Source: Rhodospirillales bacterium (lineage in GTDB: Bacteria > Pseudomonadota > Alphaproteobacteria > SP197). Taken from it: a DNA stretch of 64,000 nt. Under the pieces are notes generated by a model that saw nothing but the letters and a program-made list of their open reading frames with translations, was not told the DNA's origin and searched no databases. Numbering within the stretch: the stretch's first letter is position 1; the number at the start of each line of letters is the position of its first letter. The stretch spans positions 841,542 through 905,541 of the forward strand of contig JACONG010000016.1 in assembly GCA_014323865.1 (NCBI GenBank). The letters run 5' to 3'. Below, one piece after another: positions 35,545-48,940 of the stretch. The position numbers were made by a program, and so were the translations under genes.

Positions 35545-36380
35545 TTCCCCAGTGCGCAACGAAACGCGAACGCCAGCCGCGGCCGGTCTGGAAGCAGATC
35601 GTCCTGCGCTGCCTGCCGCTCGGCATTCCTCTTGTGCTGGCCACCGGGCTGGTCGTGTTCATCGTTGTGACCGGTGTGGCGGAGAAGAACTGGCACCAGA
35701 CGAGCGGCGACTTCGTCGACTACACCGCACGCATGGGCCTTTCGGTCCAGACCGTCACGGTCGACGGCCGCGAGCGGACCGACTGGCAGACCCTGATGGA
35801 CGCGCTCGGGATCAAGATCGGCGATCCCATGCTGGCGCTTGATCTCGAGGTCGCACGCGAGCGCGTTTCGGTGCTGCCTTGGGTTCGCAACGTCGCGATC
35901 AAGCGCATGCTGCCCGAAACTCTGGTCATGACGCTGGTCGAACGCCGGCCCCTAGCGTTGTGGCAGAACGAGGGGCGCCTTTCGGTGGTCGATGCCGAGG
36001 GCCGTGAGATCGCCGGTGCCAAGCCTGCCGAGTTCACCGAACTCCTTCTCGTCGTTGGTCCCGACGCGTCCATTCATGCCGCGGCGCTGCTCGACGTTAT
36101 GGGTGGCGAGCCCGGACTTCGTTCACGGGTGGCCGCGGCCGTCCGCATCGGCGAGCGCCGCTGGAACCTGAAGCTGGACGACGGCATCGAGGTCCAGCTA
36201 CCCGAGGACGGGCTTGAGGAGGCCTGGTTCGCACTGGCCGACATGGATCGGACCGAACAGCTTCTGGCACGCGACGTTCAGGCCGTCGATCTGCGCTTTC
36301 CCGACCGACTTGTCGTCCGTCTGACGCCGGATGCCCGGTCGCGCATGGATATCGACGACAGTGAAGGTGAAGACACATGA
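35532..36380 (+). CDS. ftsQ: Cell division protein FtsQ
   Basis: Bitopic division protein, 282 residues: cytoplasmic N-terminus, membrane segment at about 33-54 (LGIPLVLATGLVVFIVVTGV), POTRA domain at about 70-140 and the beta domain with LPWVRNVAIKRMLPETLVMTL and ERRPLALWQNEGRLSVVDAEG. GTG start lies inside ddl (13-base overlap); the overlap with ftsA is 4 bases. Confidence 0.94.
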   Translation: MRRLIPQCATKRERQPRPVWKQIVLRCLPLGIPLVLATGLVVFIVVTGVAEKNWHQTSGDFVDYTARMGLSVQTVTVDGRERTDWQTLMDALGIKIGDPMLALDLEVARERVSVLPWVRNVAIKRMLPETLVMTLVERRPLALWQNEGRLSVVDAEGREIAGAKPAEFTELLLVVGPDASIHAAALLDVMGGEPGLRSRVAAAVRIGERRWNLKLDDGIEVQLPEDGLEEAWFALADMDRTEQLLARDVQAVDLRFPDRLVVRLTPDARSRMDIDDSEGEDT

Positions 36381-37624
36381 CGGCGCCGCGTACAGGTCTG
36401 ATCGCCGCCGTCGATGTCGGCAGCACCAAGACGGTCTGTTTCGTCGCGCGCAGCGACGACGGCGGGGGTCTTCGTGTCGTCGGTATCGGTTGCCAGGCGT
36501 CGCGCGGCGTACAGGCGGGCACGATCGTCAACATGGAGGCGGCCGAGCAGTCGATCGCCGCTGCGGTCAACGGCGCCGAACAGATGGCGGGTGAGATCCT
36601 GCGCCACGCCTGGGTCAACGTCTCGGGCGGACAGCCGCGTTCGCGCCAGGTTGCCGTCGACGTGACCATCGCGGGTCACGAGGTTGGCGATGCCGACCTG
36701 CGCCGGATGATGCAGCAGAGTCGCCAAGCGATCGAGACCGATGATCGCGCGGTTCTTCATGCCATGCCCGTCGGCTGCAGTATTGACGGCCACCGCGGTA
36801 TCCGCGACCCGCGCGGCATGGTCGGCGAGCGGCTGGGCGTCAACGTCCATTTCGTCACGGTCGCCGACGGACCGCTTGCGAACCTGGAAACATGCATTTC
36901 GCGCTGTCATCTCGACATTGCGGGCCGGGCGAGCACGCCTTACGCATCGGCGTTGGCCGCCCTGGTCAAGGACGAAATGGATCTTGGCGTCACCGTCGTC
37001 GACATGGGCGGCGGCACCACCAGTGTCGCGGTCTTCTTCGACGGTGATTGCATCCACGTCGATCAGGTGCCCGTCGGCGGCCAGCACGTCACCAACGACA
37101 TTGCTCGGGTGCTCTCTACGCCGGCCGAGAAGGCCGAGCGCATCAAGACGCTCTATGGCAGCGCCGTCAGCTGCACCGACGACGACCGCGAACTGATCAA
37201 TGTGCCGATCATTGGTGAGGGCGAAAACGACGTGACCCAGGTGCCACGATCGATGCTGACAAGCATCATACGTGCCCGGCTCGAGGAAACGCTCGAAATG
37301 GTTCGCACCCAGCTCGCCACGGCCGGTCTCGATAAGCTCGGCGGCCGCCGCCTCGTGCTCACCGGCGGCGCCTCGCAGCTTCACGGCGTGCGCGACATAG
37401 CCGGTCACGTACTCGGCAATCAGGTTCGCCAGGGGCATCCGCTCTGGCTCAAGGGCCTGGCCCAGGCCACGGCTGGGCCGGCATTCACTGCCTGTGCCGG
37501 CCTGCTGAGCTACGGCGCGCGCGGCCACGACAGCAATGAACTGGAATTCAGCGGCTGGCAGATGTCAGGCGGCCTCCTGGGCCGCTTCGGCAGGCTCGGT
37601 CACTGGTTGAGGGATAATTTGTAA
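36377..37624 (+). CDS. ftsA: Cell division protein FtsA
   Basis: Actin-like membrane tether of FtsZ, 415 residues. Nucleotide-binding blocks: IAAVDVGSTKTVCFVAR at residues 8-24, VVDMGGGTTSVAVFFDG and VLTGGASQLHGV; the 1C domain is present (about 90-170). The C-terminal end, FGRLGHWLRDNL, is the amphipathic membrane-targeting helix. Confidence 0.97.
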   Translation: MTAPRTGLIAAVDVGSTKTVCFVARSDDGGGLRVVGIGCQASRGVQAGTIVNMEAAEQSIAAAVNGAEQMAGEILRHAWVNVSGGQPRSRQVAVDVTIAGHEVGDADLRRMMQQSRQAIETDDRAVLHAMPVGCSIDGHRGIRDPRGMVGERLGVNVHFVTVADGPLANLETCISRCHLDIAGRASTPYASALAALVKDEMDLGVTVVDMGGGTTSVAVFFDGDCIHVDQVPVGGQHVTNDIARVLSTPAEKAERIKTLYGSAVSCTDDDRELINVPIIGEGENDVTQVPRSMLTSIIRARLEETLEMVRTQLATAGLDKLGGRRLVLTGGASQLHGVRDIAGHVLGNQVRQGHPLWLKGLAQATAGPAFTACAGLLSYGARGHDSNELEFSGWQMSGGLLGRFGRLGHWLRDNL

Positions 37625-37717
37625 TGGGAGCCCGCACGACCCGGCGGGCTGACCTGAGGTGCCGGCGGCAGATGTGCTGCTGGATACGGGTGTCACTCTA
37701 GCTCTGGAGGCTTCTCT

Positions 37718-39427
37718 ATGACGATTCAACTCGGGTTGCCCGAAAACCAATGCTTGAAGCCGCGCATCACCGTCATTGGTGTCGGTGGCGCCGGCGGAAA
37801 CGCCGTTAACAACATGATCCTGAGCGGACTGCAGGGCGTTGACTTCGTCGTCGCCAACACGGACGCGCAGGCTCTCGAACAGTCCCAGGCCGAGCGTCGC
37901 ATTCAGCTCGGTGTCTCGATCACGCAGGGTCTTGGTGCCGGTTCGCGCCCGGACATCGGCAAGGCCGCGGCCGAAGAGGCCATGGAACAGATCATGGAGC
38001 AGCTGATCGGCTCGCACATGGTCTTCATCACCGCCGGTATGGGCGGCGGCACCGGTACGGGTGCAACGTCCGTGGTGGCGCGCGCTGCGCGTGAGCAGGG
38101 CATGCTTACGGTCGGCGTCGTGACCAAGCCGTTCCACTTCGAAGGCCAGCAGCGCATGCGTCTGGCCGAAGAGGGCATGGCCGAGCTGCAACAGTATGTC
38201 GACACGCTTATCATGATCCCGAACCAGAATCTGTTCCGGGTGGCCAACGACAAGACGACCTTCACGGAGGCCTTCAAGATGGCCGATGACGTTCTGCATG
38301 CCGGTGTGCGTGGCGTGACCGACCTGATGGTTCAGCCCGGCCTGATCAATCTCGACTTCGCCGACGTCCGTACGGTGATGAGTGAGATGGGCAAGGCCAT
38401 GATGGGCACCGGCGAAGCGGACGGCGAATGCCGGGCGGTGGAATCTGCCGAGGCTGCCATAGCCAACCCGTTGCTCGACGAGGTCTCGATGAAGGGTGCC
38501 CGCGGCGTGCTCATCAACATCACCGGTGGCAGCGATATGACGCTGTTCGAGGTCGACCAGGCCGCGAACCGCATCCGCGATGAGGTCGACTCCGATGCCA
38601 ATATCATCTTCGGTGCGGCGTTCGACGAGAGCATGAGCGGCAGCATGCGTGTTTCGCTGGTGGCGACCGGCATCGAGGCCGAAGGCACGGCGGCGAATCC
38701 GTCGGGTCGCCCGGCGCTCACCGCGATCGAAGGTGGTCAGTCCGTACGGCAGCAGGTGCCGGCGGGAACGCCTGTGATGGCCCGTTCGGCCGGTCAGCAT
38801 GCACTGGCCCTCGACACCCATGCCCAAGCTCAGACCGAGGGAGCCGTTGTGTCCGAACCGGTCGAGGACCTCGCGCCCGAGCCCGTGACGGTGGAGCAGG
38901 AGCCCGCGCCGCAGGCGCAGCCGTCCCGTGCGTTCTCCTTTCCGGGCCGTGGTGACGCGGCTGAAGAGGCGACACCGCCGCCGGCCGGGTCTGGGCGCAA
39001 CGATGCCTTCATCGCGCCCGCGCCGGTCGAGGTGTCGAAGAAGTCCGCTGAGCCTGTCTCCCAGCCCAGCGCCTTCGGTTCGGCCGCTCTGGCCAACAAT
39101 GCGCCGAAGGAGCAGCGTCGTCCGTCGCTCTTCAAGCGGATAACCGGTGCCGCCAGGGGCCATCGCGAGACCGCAAGGCAGGAGCCCGCGATCGAATCGA
39201 CGATCCCAAAACCGGTCGAAGCCAAGGCCGTCTTGCCCGAGCCCGTTGAGACCAGGCCGGTCGAGGTTCAGGCCCCGGCTCCCGCGTCCGCGCCAATCGT
39301 CGAAAAGGCCGAGGTTCGGCCCGAGCCGACGTTCCTGGCACCGCCGCAGGACAGCGTCACGGAGGCCTCGAACGTCGAGGACGACGTGTTGGATATTCCG
39401 TCCTTCCTGCGCCGTCGCCAGAACTGA
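37718..39427 (+). CDS. ftsZ: Cell division protein FtsZ with extended linker
   Basis: Tubulin-like GTPase forming the Z ring, 569 residues against about 380-400 in enterics. N-terminal [20 protein letters not shown], tubulin signature [14 protein letters not shown] at about 108-121, T7 loop [11 protein letters not shown]. The extra length is a disordered Pro/Ala/Glu-rich linker from about 320 to 555, ending in the conserved C-terminal peptide [14 protein letters not shown] that binds FtsA and others. Such linkers are usual in alphaproteobacteria. A 93-base gap with GGAGG at 37706-37710 separates it from ftsA. Confidence 0.98.
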   Translation: MTIQLGLPENQCLKPRITVIGVGGAGGNAVNNMILSGLQGVDFVVANTDAQALEQSQAERRIQLGVSITQGLGAGSRPDIGKAAAEEAMEQIMEQLIGSHMVFITAGMGGGTGTGATSVVARAAREQGMLTVGVVTKPFHFEGQQRMRLAEEGMAELQQYVDTLIMIPNQNLFRVANDKTTFTEAFKMADDVLHAGVRGVTDLMVQPGLINLDFADVRTVMSEMGKAMMGTGEADGECRAVESAEAAIANPLLDEVSMKGARGVLINITGGSDMTLFEVDQAANRIRDEVDSDANIIFGAAFDESMSGSMRVSLVATGIEAEGTAANPSGRPALTAIEGGQSVRQQVPAGTPVMARSAGQHALALDTHAQAQTEGAVVSEPVEDLAPEPVTVEQEPAPQAQPSRAFSFPGRGDAAEEATPPPAGSGRNDAFIAPAPVEVSKKSAEPVSQPSAFGSAALANNAPKEQRRPSLFKRITGAARGHRETARQEPAIESTIPKPVEAKAVLPEPVETRPVEVQAPAPASAPIVEKAEVRPEPTFLAPPQDSVTEASNVEDDVLDIPSFLRRRQN

Positions 39428-39454
39428 AGCCAGAACTGAGGGAGGTCTCTGTTG

Positions 39455-39566
39455 GGATGTCTCAAGCCTTTGATTTACTGCGTTTTTTGGCCTGAAACAT
39501 CCTGCAACAAAGAGTGACTTGAGCGTTCCGAGGGCTGCCCATAGACAGACGTCCTCGGGACGCTCG
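39455..39566 (+). promoter_or_regulatory. Two RNA hairpins between ftsZ and lpxC
   Basis: First: 14-base arms at 39455-39468 and 39489-39502 (GGATGT/ACATCC outermost, two mismatches), with a run of six T in the loop. Second: 13-base arms GAGCGTTCCGAGG (39522-39534) and CCTCGGGACGCTC (39554-39566) with only one G-T pair. Neither is followed by a T run. They could end or process the dcw transcript or set lpxC expression. Confidence 0.5.
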
Positions 39567-39663
39567 CCCGCACGGGGTGCTGTGGTTTCAGGTCCTGTTT
39601 CGACCAAGTGGCGTATGCGGTGCCGGATCGGGCGACCCGCAAGAAGAACGAGGTGAGGGTTAC

Positions 39664-40554
39664 GTGTATCAGACCACACTCAAGTCGCAGATCCCCTGCA
39701 AGGGCATTGGCCTCCACTCGGGTGAGAAGGTCTTGATGACGATGAAGCCGGCTGATGCCGGAACCGGCATCGTGTTCGAGCGGACCGATTTGAGCAACGG
39801 TGCGCGGCATTTCCCCGCCCGCTTCGACTTCGTCTCCGACACCTTTCTATGCACGACCCTTCGCAACGCGTCCGGTGCGACGCTGTCGATGGTGGAGCAT
39901 GTGATGGCGGCCCTTGCCGGCTGTGGCATCGACAATGCCCTCATCGAGGTCAACGGCCCCGAACTCCCGATCATGGACGGCAGCTCGGAAGCATTCGTTC
40001 TCTTGATTGAGTATGCCGGCGTTAAGCTGCTCGGGACGCCGCGCCGCGTCGTTCGGGTGCTGCGCGAGGTGTCGGTGACCGATGGCGGCAAGACCGCCCG
40101 TCTCATCCCGTCGGAGAGTCGCAGTTATCGCTGTGAGATCGTCTACGACAACCCGCGGATTGACCGTCAGAGCGCCTCGCTCGACCTTGATCGCGAGACC
40201 TTCAAGTCGGGTGTCGCCCGCGCCCGCACTTTCGGCCTGATGGAAGAGGTCGAAGGTCTGCGTGCCAAAGGTCTGGCGCTGGGCGGATCGCTCGACAACG
40301 CCGTGGTCGTCGATGGCGACAAGGTGCTCAACGAGGGCGGCCTGCGCTATGACAACGAATTCGCGCGCCACAAGGTTCTCGACGCCATCGGCGATCTGGC
40401 GCTGGCCGATGCGCCCATCCTGGGCGCCTTCGAGGGCTATTGCTCCGGCCACGCGCTCAACAACCGGCTACTCAAGGCCTTGTTCGAAGACGATGACGCC
40501 TGGTGTTGGGAAACGGCTGGGCCCGAGAGCGAGCGTCTCGCCGCTATTGCCTGA
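39664..40554 (+). CDS. lpxC: UDP-3-O-acyl-N-acetylglucosamine deacetylase LpxC
   Basis: Committed step of lipid A synthesis, 296 residues. Zinc ligands: His 79 in MVEHVMAALAGCGIDNA, and HKVLDAIGD (about 237-241); GVGLHSG-like IGLHSGEKV and the catalytic GHALNNRLLKALF are present. The GTG start follows GAGGTGAGGG by 4 bases; the open frame upstream has no family similarity. Position after ftsZ is standard. Confidence 0.97.
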   Translation: MYQTTLKSQIPCKGIGLHSGEKVLMTMKPADAGTGIVFERTDLSNGARHFPARFDFVSDTFLCTTLRNASGATLSMVEHVMAALAGCGIDNALIEVNGPELPIMDGSSEAFVLLIEYAGVKLLGTPRRVVRVLREVSVTDGGKTARLIPSESRSYRCEIVYDNPRIDRQSASLDLDRETFKSGVARARTFGLMEEVEGLRAKGLALGGSLDNAVVVDGDKVLNEGGLRYDNEFARHKVLDAIGDLALADAPILGAFEGYCSGHALNNRLLKALFEDDDAWCWETAGPESERLAAIA

Positions 40555-40563
40555 GCGACCCGG

Positions 40564-40715
40564 GTGCCCGGTCCCATCATTTTCGATTGCGACGGTGTCA
40601 TTCTGGAGAGCGAGATCATCTCGTGCACAACGGTGATCGCCTGAAGGCGCAGGGTGCCCATCACGTCTTCGATGCGATGCGTGAACGACCCTCACTGGTC
40701 GGTGCACTCGGCTGA
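40564..40715 (+). pseudogene. Internally deleted HAD-family hydrolase remnant
   Basis: A GTG at 40564 begins VPGPIIFDCDGVILESEIIS, the N-terminal motif I of subfamily IA HAD phosphatases (DxDGxxxxSE). This frame stops at 40644. From about 40628 another frame reads HNGDRLKAQGAHHVFDAMRE and ends SLVGALG at 40715, the usual C-terminal end of the same family. The middle (about 150-170 codons) is gone. It sits between lpxC and bamD. Confidence 0.8.
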
Positions 40716-40770
40716 CCGCAGTGTTATCCTGCGCCTGATTCGAGTGGTTTCTCCCTGCGGAGCGAAAACT

Positions 40771-41574
40771 ATGGTGCGATCTGTCGCGCAAGCGATGGCC
40801 GTGACTGCGATGGTCCTGCTGGCAGCCTGCAGCAGCGAGCCGGAGCCTTACGTCGAACGCTCGGTCGAGGACATTTACAACAATGCCGTCGATCAGCTGC
40901 AGACGGGCAACTACGAGGAGGCCGCGCGCGAGTTTGACGAAGTCGAGCGCCAGCATCCCTACTCGCAGTGGGCGACTCGTGCCCAGATCATGGCCGCCTA
41001 TGCCTACTACCAGAACTCCAGCTACGACGAGGCGATCTTCGCCGCCGACCGCTTCATCCAGCTTCACCCGGGCCACAAGGATGTGGTCTATGCCTACTAT
41101 CTGATCGGTCAGTCCTATTACGAGCGCATCTCGGATGTGAAACGCGACCAGCGCATGACCGAACTGGCCCAGGCTTCCTTTCGCGAGGTCCTGCGGCTGT
41201 TCCCGGATTCAGAGTACGGCCGCGACGCCCAGCTGAAGCTGGAACTGACCGAGGATCATCTGGCGGGCAAGGAGATGGATATTGGCCGCTGGTACCAGAG
41301 CCGCGAGGAGTATGTCGCGGCCATCAATCGGTTCCGCTCTGTTGTGACCGCCTACCAGACCACCTCTCACGTGCCCGAGGCGCTGCTGCGTCTGGTCGAG
41401 TCCTATCTGGCGCTTGGCGTCGTCGGTGAGGCCCAGAATGCCGCGGCTGTGCTGGGCTACAACTTCCCGGGCAGTGACTGGTACGAGGATGCCTATGCTC
41501 TTCTTGGAAAGCACAATCTGATTCCCCGACGCTCCGAAGGCACCGACCTGATTGTCGGAGAGGCGGAGGGCTAG
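40771..41574 (+). CDS. bamD: Outer membrane assembly lipoprotein BamD
   Basis: Essential BAM-complex lipoprotein, 267 residues. Lipobox MVLLAACSS with the acylated cysteine at residue 20; then five TPR-like helices pairs, starting VEDIYNNAVDQLQTGNYEEA and including FIQLHPGHKDVVYAYYLIGQ. The ATG at 40771 gives a proper signal; the longer frame runs into the HAD remnant. Confidence 0.96.
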   Translation: MVRSVAQAMAVTAMVLLAACSSEPEPYVERSVEDIYNNAVDQLQTGNYEEAAREFDEVERQHPYSQWATRAQIMAAYAYYQNSSYDEAIFAADRFIQLHPGHKDVVYAYYLIGQSYYERISDVKRDQRMTELAQASFREVLRLFPDSEYGRDAQLKLELTEDHLAGKEMDIGRWYQSREEYVAAINRFRSVVTAYQTTSHVPEALLRLVESYLALGVVGEAQNAAAVLGYNFPGSDWYEDAYALLGKHNLIPRRSEGTDLIVGEAEG

Positions 41575-41586
41575 GGAGACCGCGCG

Positions 41587-45371
<3,785 letters not shown>

Positions 45372-45403
45372 TGCCTGCATCCTGGTCGCAGCCTGAAGGG
45401 CGG

Positions 45404-45431
45404 GGTGCCGGGACCGCGAGCAACCGGCACC
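45404..45431. terminator. Possible bidirectional terminator between ligA and the S58 peptidase gene
   Basis: GGTGCCGG and CCGGCACC form an 8-base stem with a 12-base loop in the gap of the convergent pair. No T run follows on either strand. Confidence 0.35.
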
Positions 45432-45497
45432 AGCCTGTCGGGATCCGGGATCGGTGTCGCTTCGCTCCCGAGCCCGGAACGACACACTTGATGAGGA

Positions 45498-46637
45498 TCA
45501 GATACCCGGCGGTTCGCGATAGCGGCCGAACCGTTTCAGGACCGCGGTGACCTTCTCGCGGTCGAGCGGTTCGGCGGTGTTGCCGTCGACCCCGACCATG
45601 CGTTCGCTCACGGCGAGCACGTTCATGATCGCTTCGTCGGTCGCCTGGATGACCGCCTCGAAAAAGCGGTCGAGCCGGTGGTCCGGGATGATCTCGAGCG
45701 CGGTGTAGGGCGTGTCGGTGTCGAGTGCTTCGGAGCCGGCGGTCGAGAATGCCATGAAGATGTCGCCTGAGCCATGGCCCGAGATTGAGCCGCCCTTGCC
45801 GACCCCAAGCGAAATACGACGGGCCAGACGCTTGCACTGGTGCGCGACCAGCGGCGCATCGGTGCCGATGACGGCGATGATCGAGCCGGTGTCCGAGCCA
45901 TAGGGCTCCGGCCCCGGCAGGTGCTCGGCCATGGGAATGCCGGCAATTGTAAGCTGGCTCCTGAGACCGAAGTTGGCCTGCACGAAGCTGCCCACGGTGT
46001 AGGTTGCGCCGTTGCAGGCGACCCGGCGCGAGGCGGTGCCCGATCCACCCTTGTGGCCATAGAGCATCATGCCCGTGCCGCCACCGACGCTGCCCTCCTC
46101 GAGCGGCCCGGATGTCGCGCCCTCGATTGCCTGGAAGGTGTGCTCGCGGGTCACGTGGAAGCCGTTGATGTCGTTGAGCCAGCCGTCATAGGTCTCGCCC
46201 GCCACCGGCAGGCCCCAGCTCGGTCCGTCGCCATAGCTGTCGGCGTTCTTGTAAAGCCACTCGATCGTGGCGTCGCGGGTCACGCCGCAGGAGTGCGTGT
46301 TGGTGATCGTGATCGGTCCGTCGGCCTTGCCTGCTTCCTCGATCCACCAGCTCCCCGTCAGCTCGCCGTTGCCGTTCAGACTGTGCTGGCCGGCCCAGAC
46401 GGGCGCGGCTGGCCGCGCCTTGCCGCAGGGCAGAATGGCCGTCACGCCCGTGCGGATCGGGCCCTTGCCGACCTCCAACGGTCCCCCTTCGCCCTCGATC
46501 AGCGTGCAATAGCCGACCTCGACGCCCGGCACGTCGGTGATGGCGTTGAAGCTGCCCGGGTTGCCCTCGAAGGGGATGCCGAGCGCACGGGCGCGCGGTT
46601 TGCCCGAAGGCGTTTCGAGGAGCGGATTGATCGGCAT
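45498..46637 (-). CDS. S58 (P1) family peptidase, DmpA type
   Basis: A 379-residue DmpA-like D-stereospecific or beta-aminopeptidase relative. Diagnostic: FNAITDVPGVEVGYCTLIEG, TGVTAILPCG, ITNTHSCGVTRDATIEW, GSVGGGTGMMLYGHKGG and the self-cleavage site DTGSIIAVIGTDAPL, with Ser252 as the nucleophile of the small chain; the founding DmpA uses Ser250. No signal peptide. Chosen start MPINPLLETPSGKPRA. Only distantly similar to the family member at 10.4 kb. Confidence 0.93.
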   Translation of the reverse strand: MPINPLLETPSGKPRARALGIPFEGNPGSFNAITDVPGVEVGYCTLIEGEGGPLEVGKGPIRTGVTAILPCGKARPAAPVWAGQHSLNGNGELTGSWWIEEAGKADGPITITNTHSCGVTRDATIEWLYKNADSYGDGPSWGLPVAGETYDGWLNDINGFHVTREHTFQAIEGATSGPLEEGSVGGGTGMMLYGHKGGSGTASRRVACNGATYTVGSFVQANFGLRSQLTIAGIPMAEHLPGPEPYGSDTGSIIAVIGTDAPLVAHQCKRLARRISLGVGKGGSISGHGSGDIFMAFSTAGSEALDTDTPYTALEIIPDHRLDRFFEAVIQATDEAIMNVLAVSERMVGVDGNTAEPLDREKVTAVLKRFGRYREPPGI

Positions 46638-46809
46638 GGCGGTCTCCGTCAGGTGTGGCGTTCGAGATTGTCGGCAAGGTTTGCGACCGGTGCGTCGAGC
46701 GCCTCCGGCATGGCGTGTTTCATCGCGCCACCCAGTCCCTTGTGTCACCCCGGCCGCTGCCCTGGTCCGCCAGCCCCAGTCTGCCGGTATGACACGGTGG
46801 GTCGGGTCG

Positions 46810-48867
46810 TCACGCTCCTTCGCGGATGGGGCGGGTGGCCTTGGCCAGCCATGTCGAGGTCTCGGCATCGACCAGGGGTGTCAGGGTCTCCCGGACGTCG
46901 GCGTGATAGGCATCAAGCCAGCGTTCCTCGGCGTCGGTCAGGTCGTTGACCTCGACCAGGCGCCGGTCGATCGGCGCTTTGGTGATGGTCGACAGGCGCA
47001 TCATGGGGCGTTCCGTGTCGCGCCGATCCTCCTCGACGACCGCGAGGTTCTCGATGCGGATGCCCCAGGCGTCGGTGCGGTAGTAGCCCGGTTCGTTGGA
47101 GACGATCATGCCCGGCTTCAGCGGGTGTGAGCCTGTCTTCGAAATGCGTTGCGGGCCCTCGTGGACGCCGAGATGGCTTCCCACGCCATGGCCTGTGCCA
47201 TGGTCGAAGTCGGCTCCCAGAGCCCAGAGCGGTGCGCGGGCCAGGGTGTCGAGCTGTGCGCCGGTGGCATTCTCCGGGAACCGTGCCGTCGCAAGCGCGA
47301 TGTGACCCTTCAGAACGGCGGTGAAGTACTTCTTCTGGTCGGCGTCGGGTTCGCCGATGGCGATGGTTCTGGTCACGTCCGTGGTCCCGTCGGGGTACTG
47401 GCCGCCCGAATCCACGAGATAGAGCGAGCCCGGCTCGAACCGCCGGTTCGTTCGTTCGCTGACGCGGTAGTGCACCACCGCGCCGTTGGGCCCGAAGCCG
47501 GAGATCGTCTCGAAACTGCCGCCCCGGAAGTCCTCGGCTGTCTCGCGGCATGCGCGCAGCCTAGCGCTGGCGGAGCGTTCATCGACCTCGATGTTGTTGC
47601 CCGGTCGGGTGGCGTGATCGAGCCAGGCAAGGAAGGTGGCAAGCGCAGCACCGTCGCGCATATGGGCGGCGCGGGTGCCGGCGATCTCCGCCTCGGTCTT
47701 GCAGGCCTTGGGCAGGGTGCAGGGATCGGCGGCAACGATCGGCTCGCCGCCGGCCGCGCTGATCCTGTTGAGGAACCACGACGATCCGGTCTCCGAATCG
47801 ACCTGGATTCGGTTGCCCTCGCCGGCGACCGCGTCGATTGCCGCTCCGAGTGCGCCGGGTTCCCTGATCGTCACATTGGCGGGGAGCCAGCCGCGAACGG
47901 CGGCGGTGACCTTGCGCCGGTCGACGAAGAGCGTGACCGCACCGGTCGCCTCAATCAGCACGAAGCAAAGGCTCACGGGCGTGTCCGGCACATCGCCACC
48001 CCGAACATTGAGCAGCCATGCGATGGAGGCCGGATCGCTCAGCACCGCCGCGGTCTGGCCACTCTCCTGCAAGGCAGTGACAATCTCGGCAATCTTCTCC
48101 TCGGCGGGCCGACCGGCATGTTCCAGCGTCTGAACCCGCATCGGCGCGAGTGGCTGGGCGGGTCGGTTCGACCAGACCGCATCCAGCGGATTGTTGTCGC
48201 AGGCGACCAGTTCGCCACCGGCCTTCTCGACGGCCGCCCCGATCGTCGCGAGACCGCTCGCCGTATGGAGCCAGGGGTCGTAGCCCAGCCGTCCGCCGTC
48301 GAGGTGGGCCGCGATCCAGTCGTGCGGCGGATTCTGCATGAGATGTCTGCACTCCCAGTCGTCGGTGCGCACCTGGTCCTCGACCTGAAGCGTGTAGCGC
48401 CCGTCGACGAAGATGGCGGCTTTCTCCGCCAGCACGACGGCGACGCCCGCCGAGCCGTTGAATCCGGTCAACCAGCGCAGCCGGTCGCGACCGGCGGGTA
48501 CGGCCTCGCCCTGGTGCTCGTCGGCTCGTGGCACGATGAAGCCATGGAGTCCCTGCGCCTTGAGCTCGCGCCGCAGCGCCTTCAGGCGCCAGGCTGGAGC
48601 AGGGGGGCCTGCATTGAGGCCGTCGGCCGCTTCGGACGCCATCGCCTGCCTGAGAGCAGTGAGCTGGCCGCGCAGCGCCTCGTCGGGACGTGCGGCGACC
48701 ATGACCATCCAAGCGTCGGGATCGTAGCCCTCAGGTGCTGCCAGCACCCCGCCGACGATGGTGCGCACATCGGCCACCGACTTGCCCGTCCGCGCCTCGG
48801 CCAGCAATTCGGCAAGGCGGGCATCGCCGAGATAGGCACAGTCGGGAGCGGGTGTTGGGCTTGTCAT
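46810..48867 (-). CDS. Aminopeptidase P (Xaa-Pro aminopeptidase), long form
   Basis: M24B metallopeptidase of 685 residues with three domains, as in eukaryotic-type aminopeptidase P: two creatinase N-like domains (about 95-240 and 250-400) and the pita-bread catalytic domain. Metal ligands are visible in LVDSGGQYPDGTTDVTRTI (two Asp), GTGHGVGSHLGVHEGP (His), NEPGYYRTDAWGIRIENL (Glu and a second Glu). The first 90 residues, resembling a duplicated loop, are an extension beyond the usual roughly 600 residues. Releases N-terminal residues before proline. Confidence 0.92.
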   Translation of the reverse strand: MTSPTPAPDCAYLGDARLAELLAEARTGKSVADVRTIVGGVLAAPEGYDPDAWMVMVAARPDEALRGQLTALRQAMASEAADGLNAGPPAPAWRLKALRRELKAQGLHGFIVPRADEHQGEAVPAGRDRLRWLTGFNGSAGVAVVLAEKAAIFVDGRYTLQVEDQVRTDDWECRHLMQNPPHDWIAAHLDGGRLGYDPWLHTASGLATIGAAVEKAGGELVACDNNPLDAVWSNRPAQPLAPMRVQTLEHAGRPAEEKIAEIVTALQESGQTAAVLSDPASIAWLLNVRGGDVPDTPVSLCFVLIEATGAVTLFVDRRKVTAAVRGWLPANVTIREPGALGAAIDAVAGEGNRIQVDSETGSSWFLNRISAAGGEPIVAADPCTLPKACKTEAEIAGTRAAHMRDGAALATFLAWLDHATRPGNNIEVDERSASARLRACRETAEDFRGGSFETISGFGPNGAVVHYRVSERTNRRFEPGSLYLVDSGGQYPDGTTDVTRTIAIGEPDADQKKYFTAVLKGHIALATARFPENATGAQLDTLARAPLWALGADFDHGTGHGVGSHLGVHEGPQRISKTGSHPLKPGMIVSNEPGYYRTDAWGIRIENLAVVEEDRRDTERPMMRLSTITKAPIDRRLVEVNDLTDAEERWLDAYHADVRETLTPLVDAETSTWLAKATRPIREGA

Positions 48868-48940
48868 GGTGTCGTCCTATCGTTTGCGGTCAAGAGTGCG
48901 ACGGCAGCAGGGCCGTGGCAACAGACCAACAGGAACGCCG

